This document shows, in pieces, positions 1-6,827 of a DNA stretch of 32,054 nucleotides; position 1 is the first letter of the stretch; every line of letters starts with the position of its first letter. Position numbers and translations under genes: made by a program. The notes beneath the pieces were generated by a model that was not told where the DNA came from, made no database searches, and saw nothing but the letters and a program-made list of their open reading frames with translations. The DNA comes from Candidatus Gastranaerophilales bacterium (GTDB lineage Bacteria > Cyanobacteriota > Vampirovibrionia > Gastranaerophilales > Gastranaerophilaceae). The DNA lies in the NCBI GenBank assembly GCA_944325535.1, contig CALVAL010000017.1, forward strand, positions 1 to 32,054. Reading direction: 5' to 3'.

Positions 1-201
1 ATTTGCAATATTATCACCTGTAAATACTACAAACTCTATCCCATTTTGTTTATTTATTTCATTAACTAATCTTTCAAGAGAATTATTTTCATCTACTGCA
101 GAAAATCTAACATCAGATACTTGAACAAAACGCATATCTTTTGCAAATACAAGACCAGATGATACCCAAAATAGAAAAAATAAAACTAAAAATCTTCTCA
201 T
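1..201 (-). CDS. Exported calcineurin-like metallophosphoesterase, N-terminal part (cut by window edge)
   Basis: Only the first 67 codons are present; the gene runs off the left edge. The protein starts with a clear signal peptide (MRRF, a hydrophobic run, then a cleavage site after VFA near residue 20), so it should act outside the cytoplasmic membrane. The mature part begins FVQVSDVRFS and later reads FVVFTGDNIAN. These match the first two metal-binding blocks (D-x-H and GD) of calcineurin-type phosphoesterases. The His of the first block is replaced by Arg (DVR), so metal binding may differ from the classic enzymes. The start is supported by GAGG at 207-210 (complement) and by an extended -10 further upstream. 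The substrate cannot be told. Confidence 0.72.
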   Translation of the reverse strand, partial: MRRFLVLFFLFWVSSGLVFAKDMRFVQVSDVRFSAVDENNSLERLVNEINKQNGIEFVVFTGDNIAN

Positions 202-219
202 TAATACCTCAATAATATG

Positions 220-230
220 ATTTTAGCATA
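220..230 (-). promoter_or_regulatory. Extended -10 promoter of the metallophosphoesterase gene
   Basis: Read on the minus strand this is TATGCTAAAAT, an extended -10 (TGn plus TAAAAT). It is the same 11-mer found before yidD at 4465-4475. It lies 18 nt before the ATG, leaving a short leader that contains a GAGG ribosome binding site. Confidence 0.55.
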
Positions 231-259
231 AAAAATATAGAATTTTTTATAAAATAGGT

Positions 260-265
260 TATAAT
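260..265 (+). promoter_or_regulatory. -10 box (TATAAT) upstream of the 86-aa gene
   Basis: A perfect TATAAT lies 30 nt before the ATG at 296. No good -35 is visible. The predicted leader of about 24 nt carries GGAG at 285-288. Confidence 0.45.
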
Positions 266-295
266 GTACATGCAAAGTACAATCGGAGCAAAAAT

Positions 296-556
296 ATGTC
301 TTTCGATTTCAATAATATCAACCCAATCAACAAGGCTCAAGCTACATACAAAGACGGTGGAGGTATGGGCGGTGGTGGAATGTATATGCGCCAAAATAAA
401 AAACGCAAAGAGGAGCCAGATGATGATATTTTTGAAAGAAAAGAAGAAAAAGATGCTAATGAAATAGAAATAGATCCAGAGCTTGATGAAAGCGAAATTC
501 CCAAAGATAATCTATTCAACAAGTTTGTAAATTGGTTTAGAATCAATAACGACTAA
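296..556 (+). CDS. Small acidic protein with a Gly/Met-rich segment, function unknown
   Basis: 86 aa, not recognised as a known family. It begins MSFDFNNINP and has a Gly/Met stretch (GGGMGGGGMYM, about residues 22-32). A strongly charged acidic/lysine region follows (about 35-70), then an aromatic C-terminal helix (FNKFVNWFRI). There is no signal peptide or membrane segment. The start is chosen from GGAG at 285-288, 7 nt before the ATG, with a TATAAT box upstream. The overlapping 67-aa reading frame from 264 has no ribosome binding site and low-complexity lysine content, so it is discarded. The gene converges on the minus-strand gene ending at 559, with only 2 bp between them. Confidence 0.6.
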   Translation: MSFDFNNINPINKAQATYKDGGGMGGGGMYMRQNKKRKEEPDDDIFERKEEKDANEIEIDPELDESEIPKDNLFNKFVNWFRINND

Positions 557-558
557 TT

Positions 559-993
559 CTATTTATTAAAATGAGCTTTTGCTTTGTCATAATATTTAAT
601 AAAAAAGTCTTTTATTTTGCAACAAGCATTATAGCAAGGCTCAGTTATTTTATTAGAATTTTTTAAAAAATCTTTTATTTTTTCATTCTTAATTTTACTT
701 ACAGCATTTGTTTTATGAGCATAACCAAGTCCTAATACTGTAGCAGCTGCTAGTAAAGTAAATTTAAATAATGTTCCGGCAAATGAAGAGCTATCGTCAT
801 CATCACGTCCTTTAAACGTCAAAGTATCTTTAGCTGGAGTCGTATCAATATTCTGCTTTGAAATACTGCCTGCAGTCTCTGCTCCCTGAGCGCGAAAGCT
901 GATTTTTGGCTCAATTATTGTTGTAGTAGAATCATTATTTAACTTTGCAACACTACCTGCGGTTTCACCGCCACAAAAACTTATGCTATTCAT
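559..993 (-). CDS. Lineage-specific membrane protein with two ETAGS motifs, function unknown
   Basis: 144 aa. The N-terminal half is a low-complexity, probably unstructured region with two near-copies of one motif: ISFCGGETAGSVAKLN (about 4-19) and ISFRAQGAETAGSISKQN (about 31-48). A third, shorter relative, LTFKGRDDDDSSS, sits near residues 58-70. One membrane segment follows (about 73-90, TLFKFTLLAAATVLGLGYA), then a lysine-rich tail that probably faces the cytoplasm. I know this type of ISF/FKG-tagged short membrane protein as typical of gut Melainabacteria, but not its role. The start is supported by GGAG at 1002-1005 (complement). Confidence 0.65.
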   Translation of the reverse strand: MNSISFCGGETAGSVAKLNNDSTTTIIEPKISFRAQGAETAGSISKQNIDTTPAKDTLTFKGRDDDDSSSFAGTLFKFTLLAAATVLGLGYAHKTNAVSKIKNEKIKDFLKNSNKITEPCYNACCKIKDFFIKYYDKAKAHFNK

Positions 994-1064
994 ACAATAG
1001 AATCTCCATTTTCACACACTTCTACTACATGAAAAACAAGTCTTATCCAAAAATTGCTTAATTA

Positions 1065-1694
1065 TTAAGAAAAATTTACATTATGACGTTTGTACTCTAA
1101 CTGCTTTTGTATACATTTTTGAGAAATTATATCAATCGAACTTTCAGACAAATTAATGAACTTAAAAGCAGCTTTTAAAATTCCATCTTCATTATCTTCT
1201 CTTATAAATTTCGCATTTGCCCTAACATTTTTGGGATCAAATAGCAAATCTACAGTTACTTCATCAACCTCTTCTAAATGTTCCGGAATAGTAAGTCTTA
1301 CACCACTCGCTGAAATATCATAAGTCTTACATGGCAAAACTTTATTACCATAACTCAAGATGGCATTTTCTTCCATTTTTATCCTAAAATATTCTCTGTT
1401 TTGTTGATATTCCAAGCCTTCCGGAGTTTTTAATGTAAAGAAAATATATGGTGGTTCACTTTCTATAAATTTTAAAGTTGTACTTGTTCTATAAAGACCA
1501 TTTACACATACAAAACTCAAAAAAACTTCTTGAGGAGTTTTAATATTTAATCCATCCTCAAATTTAGCACAAGCAAAAATTTCTCTTTCGCCAATTCTTT
1601 TTATTGCTGCTTTTGTACAAGCAGTAGTGTCATCTGCATTTTTATAAATTATTTTGAGATAATTAATATTGTCTAAATCAAGATTAAACTTCAT
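1065..1694 (-). CDS. YcgR-like PilZ domain protein (cyclic di-GMP receptor)
   Basis: 209 aa. The C-terminal half is a PilZ domain with both c-di-GMP-binding motifs intact: RxxxR (R100 and R104 in NREYFRI) and DxSxxG (D126 to G131 in DISASG). The N-terminal 95 residues look like the YcgR-type beta-barrel domain that precedes PilZ in flagellar-brake proteins. It should bind cyclic di-GMP in the cytoplasm and pass the signal to a motility or surface partner; the partner is unknown. It is the last gene of a minus-strand operon. Its ATG overlaps the stop of the 67-aa secreted protein by 4 bp (ATGA, 1691-1694), which implies translational coupling. Confidence 0.82.
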   Translation of the reverse strand: MKFNLDLDNINYLKIIYKNADDTTACTKAAIKRIGEREIFACAKFEDGLNIKTPQEVFLSFVCVNGLYRTSTTLKFIESEPPYIFFTLKTPEGLEYQQNREYFRIKMEENAILSYGNKVLPCKTYDISASGVRLTIPEHLEEVDEVTVDLLFDPKNVRANAKFIREDNEDGILKAAFKFINLSESSIDIISQKCIQKQLEYKRHNVNFS

Positions 1695-1894
1695 TTTACT
1701 TTTTTATACTCTCCATTAGAAAATTTATATGTGCCTATTTTTTTACCTTTACTATTATATTGAACAATCGTACCGTCTTTTTTCTTTTTAAATGTTCCTT
1801 GAGGCAGATTTTTTTTGTAAACAGTCTTAGGAACTTCTGCAAAAACAGGAGCTGATATCATTAAAAGTAAAAAAATTGCAATTACTCTTTTCAT
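1691..1894 (-). CDS. Tiny secreted basic protein, function unknown
   Basis: 67 aa. It has a textbook signal peptide (MKR, hydrophobic core, cleavage after PVFA near residue 19). A mature Lys/Gly/Tyr-rich region of about 48 residues follows, with two related segments (GTIVQYNSKGKKIG and GTYKFSNGEYKKV) like two beta-hairpin repeats. I do not recognise a family. It lies between the photolyase (8-bp spacing) and the PilZ gene (4-bp overlap), so the three are probably cotranscribed. It is expected to be periplasmic or extracellular. Confidence 0.62.
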   Translation of the reverse strand: MKRVIAIFLLLMISAPVFAEVPKTVYKKNLPQGTFKKKKDGTIVQYNSKGKKIGTYKFSNGEYKKVK

Positions 1895-1901
1895 AGACTC
1901 A

Positions 1902-3074
1902 TTATAACATATTTTTAAAAAATTTCTCGCCTATAACTCTTACTTTTCCTGTAACTAACCTATCTTTAAAAGCTCTGTCATGCAATCCCCCTATTGCCCA
2001 CAAAATTCCAGTATATCCGTTTGCAGAAGGAGCATCATATGCGTATTTATCGTTTAAATAAATTGCAACATCTAATGCATACTCAGGAGTTGGAGACCAT
2101 TCAAAGATTTTTTTAGCCCAATACATTCTTGTATATGGATGCATCTGCCCAGTACTCTCTAGCTCTTTTTGAATTTTATTCCAATTAATAGAAGCAGTTT
2201 TTCCACCTTCAAAATCTTCAATAGAATAATTATGAGTCCTTAAATCTTCTCTGTGAGAATCTATACTATTTTTTGCCCAAGTTGGAATACCAGTAAAATT
2301 TTTATAATTGCTCGTATAATAACAAAAATTATCACTCAGCTCTCGCCTTATAATTAATTCTTCTAAAAAAGCCTCTTTATCTATCGCAGGCGCAGAAGAT
2401 TTTACAACCTCTAATGTAACTTTTTGTGAGGATAAAAATCCCCAATTTAGATATTTAGAAAGATGAGATGTCACATCCTTAGCATTCCTATTTTGAGAAT
2501 ATGATTCTAAATTATTTTCCACAAAAGATTTTAAGGCTAATTCTCCTTCACTTTTAGGAACATTCATTTGAGGAAATTCTGTCAAAAATTCATTAATCAA
2601 TCTATATACTTTGTTTCTAAACGTCATTGCATTGTATTCCTGCTTATCACTCACATAAAAAGCAGGAATTATATTATTACAATCAATTTGTGGAATATTT
2701 AACTTGAGTAAAGGATTAAAATCCGTTAAAACTCCTCTATTCTCTTGGATAAAATCATCTAAATCTTTAGGTTTAATAATTGAATAATTAAGCCCAAAGT
2801 TTTTGAAGTTATTCAATGTAAAATCAAAATTTCTATTAAAAAATTCTTGTTTTTTTTCTACATCAAATCTTTGTTCTAAAAAAACAATATGAATATCATT
2901 TTTATCCCAATTTTCAAGAAGATAATTAATACCCCAATTATTTTCTAATCGATAATTTCTTGTAATTAAAAATATCGGCTTTTTAGGAGTTCCTTTGATC
3001 CTTTTTTGATTTACTTTATTTTCAACAACTAAAGGGAAATCTATAAATTTTAGTAAGTTATATTTTTTTATCAT
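1902..3074 (-). CDS. phr: Class II CPD photolyase (deoxyribodipyrimidine photolyase)
   Basis: 390 aa. It repairs cyclobutane pyrimidine dimers with FADH- and blue light. Class II signatures in the FAD domain are LSKYLNWG (205-212), EELIIRREL (238-246), MHPYTRMYWAKKIFEW (311-326) and NGYTGILWAIGGLHDR (352-367). The N-terminal antenna domain is recognisable (IFLITRNYRLENNWG, 34-48) but short and diverged; family members are usually about 450-500 aa. The ATG has no Shine-Dalgarno sequence; TATCAT lies 6 nt upstream, so the mRNA may be leaderless. It heads an operon with a small secreted protein and a PilZ protein. A light-dependent enzyme is unexpected if the host is a gut organism. Confidence 0.9.
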   Translation of the reverse strand: MIKKYNLLKFIDFPLVVENKVNQKRIKGTPKKPIFLITRNYRLENNWGINYLLENWDKNDIHIVFLEQRFDVEKKQEFFNRNFDFTLNNFKNFGLNYSIIKPKDLDDFIQENRGVLTDFNPLLKLNIPQIDCNNIIPAFYVSDKQEYNAMTFRNKVYRLINEFLTEFPQMNVPKSEGELALKSFVENNLESYSQNRNAKDVTSHLSKYLNWGFLSSQKVTLEVVKSSAPAIDKEAFLEELIIRRELSDNFCYYTSNYKNFTGIPTWAKNSIDSHREDLRTHNYSIEDFEGGKTASINWNKIQKELESTGQMHPYTRMYWAKKIFEWSPTPEYALDVAIYLNDKYAYDAPSANGYTGILWAIGGLHDRAFKDRLVTGKVRVIGEKFFKNML

Positions 3075-3080
3075 AATAAA

Positions 3081-3086
3081 ATGATA
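3081..3086 (-). promoter_or_regulatory. -10 box (TATCAT) placed 6 nt before the photolyase ATG
   Basis: Minus-strand TATCAT-TTTATT-ATG. There is no ribosome binding site between the box and the start. Transcription would begin at or next to the start codon. It is divergent from the HAD gene promoter 35 bp away. Confidence 0.45.
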
Positions 3087-3120
3087 AAAAATAATTTTTT
3101 TATTACATTCGATTTTTGGG

Positions 3121-3126
3121 TATAAT
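3121..3126 (+). promoter_or_regulatory. -10 box (TATAAT) 8 nt before the HAD hydrolase ATG
   Basis: A perfect TATAAT with 8 nt to the ATG at 3135. The intervening bases (ATTTTATT) cannot serve as a ribosome binding site, so a leaderless or near-leaderless transcript is predicted. Confidence 0.5.
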
Positions 3127-3134
3127 ATTTTATT

Positions 3135-3821
3135 ATGAAGGGAATTATTTTTGATTTTAACGGAACATTATATTGGGACTCCCAATTACACTATGATGCT
3201 TGGAAGGATTTTTCTAAAGTATTAAGAGGATATGAATTCACAGTTGATGAAATGCGTGAAAAAATGTTCGGACATACAAATGAAGATATCATTGAATACG
3301 CTATAGGCAAAAAACCAACAAAAGAAATGGTAGAAAAATACGGTAAAGAAAAAGAAGCCCTATATCGGAAACGTTGTCTGATGGACAAAGAAAATTTTAA
3401 ATTAGCACCTGGAGCTATAGAATTTTTGGATTTCCTTAAAGAAAATAATATCCCTCGAACAATTGCTACAATGTCAGAATGGGACAATGTTGAATTCTAC
3501 ATCAAAGAATTTCATTTAGAGAAATGGTTTGATCTTGATAAAATTGTATATTCAGATGGAACAATTCCAGGGAAGCCAGCTCCTGACATATTCTTAATTG
3601 CAGCTAAAAAAATCGGATTAGATCCTAAAGATTGTGTTGTAATTGAAGATGCTCTTGCAGGAATTAATGCAGCAAAAAGTGCAGGTATTGGCAAAATTAT
3701 TGCAATAGACTCTCTCGAGCCAATCGAGTTTTATCACAAAATTGAAGGACTCTCTGGCATAATCAAGAATTTTAACGAAATAGATAGAACAATCTTTGAC
3801 TGTCCTATCCATTCAATTTAA
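3135..3821 (+). CDS. HAD-superfamily hydrolase of the beta-phosphoglucomutase type with a DFNGT motif
   Basis: 228 aa with all four HAD motifs. Motif I is DFNGTL (D7, N9), motif II lies in IATMS (about 110-114), motif III is GKPAPD (K147) and motif IV is EDALAG (E171, D172). The helical cap between residues 15 and 85 places it with beta-phosphoglucomutase-like phosphatases. The usual second Asp of motif I (D-x-D), the general acid/base, is Asn here. I recall DFNGTL as a conserved variant in a subgroup of gut bacterial HADs, so it is probably not a decay mutation. The substrate is a small phosphorylated metabolite that cannot be specified. It is transcribed alone, divergently from the photolyase operon. 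Confidence 0.82.
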   Translation: MKGIIFDFNGTLYWDSQLHYDAWKDFSKVLRGYEFTVDEMREKMFGHTNEDIIEYAIGKKPTKEMVEKYGKEKEALYRKRCLMDKENFKLAPGAIEFLDFLKENNIPRTIATMSEWDNVEFYIKEFHLEKWFDLDKIVYSDGTIPGKPAPDIFLIAAKKIGLDPKDCVVIEDALAGINAAKSAGIGKIIAIDSLEPIEFYHKIEGLSGIIKNFNEIDRTIFDCPIHSI

Positions 3822-3845
3822 CTGATTAAAACTTATTATTAATAT

Positions 3846-4340
3846 TTAAGCTGCTTCGCTTTTAGTTTGAGTTTTGTTTTCAGTCTTAGCTTCAGCGACC
3901 TTTGTTTCAGAAGTTTTTTCTACCTCTGCTTTATCTTTTTTATGAAACATCTTATTCCAAAGGTTTTTGACTCCATTACCTATCCATTGTCCCGCAGGTT
4001 TAATAGCTTTATTCCATAACCAAGTACAGCCTTGTCCAATGCCCTTGAACATAGGTTGTAATGCGTTATTCCAGAGCCAAGTACAGCCTTTGCCAATACC
4101 TTTAAAAATCGAAGGTACTAGCGGCACCAATGCCATGCCAGCTGCAAAACCGACTCCAACTCCAGCCCCTAGGGCAAATGGATTTGCAGAACAAGTAGGA
4201 GCAAACCCAAAGCCAAAACACCCTGGCGAAAATCCACCGAAGCCAACACATCCGAATGGAGCCAGACTATTGTAATGACTAAAGCCTGCGCATCTACCAT
4301 TTATATTCACAGTAGTATTGCATATTGTTCCAAAATTCAT
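3846..4340 (-). CDS. Gly/Cys-rich membrane protein with three 19-residue Trp repeats, function unknown
   Basis: 164 aa, not matched to any family I know. The first 55 residues are Gly/Phe/Cys-rich, with six cysteines. A hydrophobic Gly/Ala segment (about 56-77) could cross or insert in the membrane. Three tandem repeats of exactly 19 residues start at 79, 98 and 117. The first two share FKGIGxGCTWLWNxA, and the third is diverged (GQWIGNGVKNLWNKMF). The tail is Lys/Glu/Thr-rich (133-164). The repeat is visible in the DNA as a 57-bp period. A ribosome binding site AGGAAG precedes the ATG. The role could be membrane-associated or structural; this is inference only. Confidence 0.6.
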   Translation of the reverse strand: MNFGTICNTTVNINGRCAGFSHYNSLAPFGCVGFGGFSPGCFGFGFAPTCSANPFALGAGVGVGFAAGMALVPLVPSIFKGIGKGCTWLWNNALQPMFKGIGQGCTWLWNKAIKPAGQWIGNGVKNLWNKMFHKKDKAEVEKTSETKVAEAKTENKTQTKSEAA

Positions 4341-4407
4341 TTTTTCTTCCTCGTGTTATATATAAAAAGTAAATATCTTTAAAATAATTGCTATACAAAA
4401 ATATATC

Positions 4408-4428
4408 TTGTTACAAATATTTACAAAT
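4408..4428. promoter_or_regulatory. Putative operator, copy 1 (18-mer shared with 19054-19071)
   Basis: The reverse complement contains TGTAAATATTTGTAACAA, identical over 18 nt to 19054-19071. It holds two tandem ATTTGTAA(A/C) units at 9-nt spacing and the palindrome TTGTNACAA. It lies between the divergent Trp-repeat gene and yidD. Confidence 0.4.
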
Positions 4429-4466
4429 TTAGTTAAAAAAGTTATTTTTATTGCGTTATCAATTTA

Positions 4467-4475
4467 TGCTAAAAT
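4467..4475 (+). promoter_or_regulatory. Extended -10 (TGCTAAAAT) 6 nt before the yidD ATG
   Basis: TGCTAAAAT-ACAGTT-ATG. With normal spacing, transcription would start on the A of the ATG, and no ribosome binding site is present. The gene is predicted to be leaderless. Confidence 0.55.
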
Positions 4476-4481
4476 ACAGTT

Positions 4482-4700
4482 ATGCTCAAAAAAATTGTAT
4501 TAAGTTTTATATGGATATATCAACAAATTTCTAAGTATACACCAGCAAGGTGCAGATTTTATCCAACTTGCTCTGAATACACTAAACAAGCAATTGAGCA
4601 TTATGGATTAGTAAAAGGCGGAATTTTAGGGATTAAAAGGATCTGTAAATGTCATCCGCTTAATGAAGGTGGATATGATCCGCTTCCTTTGGAGAAATAA
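4482..4700 (+). CDS. yidD: YidD, membrane protein insertion efficiency factor
   Basis: 72 aa, normal for the family. It starts with a hydrophobic/amphipathic helix ([15 protein letters not shown]) and carries the YidD signature: [19 protein letters not shown], then KGG-xxGI-RI-CKCHP and GGYDP. It is thought to help YidC-dependent insertion of inner-membrane proteins. In most bacteria it sits in rnpA-yidD-yidC. Here it is separated from that cluster and translationally coupled to a P-loop kinase: its TAA overlaps the next ATG by one base, and GGAG at 4691-4694 serves that gene. Its own start has no Shine-Dalgarno sequence and an extended -10 sits 6 nt upstream. Confidence 0.92.
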   Translation: MLKKIVLSFIWIYQQISKYTPARCRFYPTCSEYTKQAIEHYGLVKGGILGIKRICKCHPLNEGGYDPLPLEK

Positions 4701-5215
4701 TGGCTGATAAAATTATTATATTTTCAGGAAAACAATATTCAGGCAAAGATACTGCAGCAAAGATTTTAATGGAAGAAATGCCTAGCTTTAAGCGTTGTGC
4801 AATGGGCGATATTATAAAAATTGAATATGGAAAAATTCATAATCTCACTTATGAAGAAATTGAAAAAAACAAAGCTCAATATCGCCAGGGACTAATTGAC
4901 CTAGGAAATTGGGGACGAGCTCAGAGTCCTGATTTTTGGATAGAAAAAATTATCTCACAAGAGGGTAACATCGTAGTAACAGATGTAAGGATTAAACATG
5001 AATATGAAGTCTTTAAACAAGCAGGAGCAATATCAATAAGAGTCGAAGCTAATCGTGAAATTCGAGAAGCTCGCGGAGGAAAATTAGTCGGCGAAGATGA
5101 TATTACTGAAGTTGATTTAGATAATATTCAGGATTGGGATTTTCTAATCGACAATAACAAGGATTATGAAACATTAAAGAAAAATGTTTTAGAAATAGTT
5201 CACAAATTAAATTAA
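4700..5215 (+). CDS. P-loop kinase resembling animal-type phosphomevalonate kinase / nucleoside monophosphate kinases
   Basis: 171 aa. The N-terminal P-loop is FSGKQYSGKD (G10-x4-G15-K16-D17). As remembered, the arrangement follows human phosphomevalonate kinase: FSGK-xxSGKD, then an R-x-x-L-I-x-x-G segment with SPDFWIEKI (76-84), then VVTDVR (92-97), then an acidic GEDD and a DN-x-x-DWDFLI-DNN block (131-153). Family members phosphorylate phosphomevalonate or, in related bacterial and phage enzymes, deoxynucleoside monophosphates. No mevalonate gene is nearby, so a nucleotide kinase role is equally possible. It is coupled to yidD (1-bp overlap) and converges on the 511-aa gene with a 4-bp overlap of the 3' ends. 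Confidence 0.65.
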   Translation: MADKIIIFSGKQYSGKDTAAKILMEEMPSFKRCAMGDIIKIEYGKIHNLTYEEIEKNKAQYRQGLIDLGNWGRAQSPDFWIEKIISQEGNIVVTDVRIKHEYEVFKQAGAISIRVEANREIREARGGKLVGEDDITEVDLDNIQDWDFLIDNNKDYETLKKNVLEIVHKLN

Positions 5216-6747
5216 GCATTTTTTACGACCTCCTGTTGTTGATTGATTTGCGGCATAGCAGTAGTTTTGGTTGGATTTGTAGCATTAGTTTGATTTTTTG
5301 CAAGATTATTTTTTTTAGGATTTAAATATTTATCAGCGGTATTTCCAAGCATACTAAGCCCGATTGAAGAAGCAAAGCCAATTCCAAGGCTCTTTGCACC
5401 AGATACTAACATTGCTGTAAGTGCTGTAGAGACTCCTAAACCGGCAATAGCAGGAAATGCAACGGTAATAGCTCTTGAAATTCTATCCTCTTTTGTATCA
5501 GCAGTACCTATTGCGACACCGCTCATTCCGATACCAAATAATGCAGTTAGAACATCTGTAGGAGCACCACCTAACATCAAATCACGTTTTTTATCAAAAT
5601 ACTCTATAGTTTCACTAAAATTAGCTTTTCTTAGAGATTTACCAGAAGTTTTTAATGTACTCTCAAGTGCTACTTTCTCTTCTTTTGAAATAAATGGTGA
5701 AAGCATATCAATTACTTCATTATATTTTCCCTGTTGAGACTTTCCATCGCCTATAATACTATTCACGATATCTTTACCATTTTGTTCAAGACGATTTCTA
5801 TCAGGCATCATAATATCTTCTGCCCAATATGACATATTTTCTCTAAAGTTTTGATAATTATGGCTTGATTTTTCTTTGAATGTACCTTCTGCCTTGAACC
5901 ATTTGAAATTTTTACGATATTCTTGGAATTTAGCTCGAAAATCTTTTTCTAAGTTGGACATTAATTTTTCTTGTTCTTGTAAACGTGAATCTACTTGAGT
6001 TTTTGAAAAATATTCACGAGCTTTTGATATCTCTTTCAATTTACTCTCAAGTTCTAATTGTTTAGACTGTGGTAGTTTTGATTTATAACTTTGAATTAAA
6101 TTCTCTAATTCGTTAAGTTTTTTCGCTGCACCATCATATTTAGAATGGACAGTATGTTTACTTATTGCATCAAAACCATTTGTAATAGCAGTATGTGGCT
6201 TACTCATTACAGTTGTAAATCCATCATCAATTTTTCTTAGAATATTATTGGCTGTTTCATTTTTTACACAACTAAAAGATTTTTTATCTGCACAGAACCA
6301 TTTAAACGCCTGATCCTTCCAAGCGTTGATAGTATTTGTAAATTGAAGACAATCAGCTCCAAATGATAAAAAATCTGATTTGAATTGGTTGAATTGATTT
6401 TTAAAAGATGCTTTATTACCCTTTACAGCTTCTGCATTAGCTTTAGAAGCGTTTTTTCGCATTTTATTAATTAATTTCCCAGAGAATTTTGGGTTTAATA
6501 ATGCCATTAAACTGCCAATTACTAATACTGTACTACCTACAGTGATAGCAGTTCTATGACTTTTTTTCTGTTCTTCATTTTCCTCCGTTTTTACAAATGT
6601 ATCAACAGTTTTATTGATTACATTTTCAACCTTTTCCACAGGTTTTTTTATAATCAAGCTTTTGTCTTTTTCTTGATTATTTTTAAAGCCAATATTATTT
6701 TGAGAATAATACTGATTATAATAACTATTGAAACCTTCAATTGTCAT
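5212..6747 (-). CDS. Large membrane and coiled-coil protein, lineage-specific, function unknown
   Basis: 511 aa, not recognised. The N-terminus is Asn/Tyr/Gln-rich and includes NNIGFKNN (about 17-24), reminiscent of the ISF/FKG tags of the protein at 559-993. A first membrane segment (about 67-84) is followed by a roughly 300-residue charged, helical region with likely coiled coil (about 205-285). A hydrophobic Gly/Ala-rich C-terminal part (about 397-415, 427-450, 452-468) could form two or three membrane segments. The Asn/Thr/Gln-rich tail is probably disordered. The upstream ribosome binding site is weak (AAGG, 12 nt before the ATG). It probably acts at the cell membrane; no enzymatic motif is seen. 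Confidence 0.62.
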   Translation of the reverse strand: MTIEGFNSYYNQYYSQNNIGFKNNQEKDKSLIIKKPVEKVENVINKTVDTFVKTEENEEQKKSHRTAITVGSTVLVIGSLMALLNPKFSGKLINKMRKNASKANAEAVKGNKASFKNQFNQFKSDFLSFGADCLQFTNTINAWKDQAFKWFCADKKSFSCVKNETANNILRKIDDGFTTVMSKPHTAITNGFDAISKHTVHSKYDGAAKKLNELENLIQSYKSKLPQSKQLELESKLKEISKAREYFSKTQVDSRLQEQEKLMSNLEKDFRAKFQEYRKNFKWFKAEGTFKEKSSHNYQNFRENMSYWAEDIMMPDRNRLEQNGKDIVNSIIGDGKSQQGKYNEVIDMLSPFISKEEKVALESTLKTSGKSLRKANFSETIEYFDKKRDLMLGGAPTDVLTALFGIGMSGVAIGTADTKEDRISRAITVAFPAIAGLGVSTALTAMLVSGAKSLGIGFASSIGLSMLGNTADKYLNPKKNNLAKNQTNATNPTKTTAMPQINQQQEVVKNA

Positions 6748-6827
6748 TGCAAAACTAAACCTTTTAAACCTGCTACATGAATATAAAGTCTAAAAACATT
6801 GAAAAATTGCGTTTTCGTAAACAAATA

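Noticed and set aside
264-467. 67-aa plus-strand ORF overlapping the 86-aa gene
   Set aside because: No ribosome binding site, starts inside the predicted promoter/leader, and ends in low-complexity lysines; the 296 frame has a proper GGAG.
3967-4275. 102-aa Pro-rich plus-strand ORF
   Set aside because: It is the antisense shadow of the Gly/Trp repeat gene; prolines mirror its glycines, and no start signal is present.
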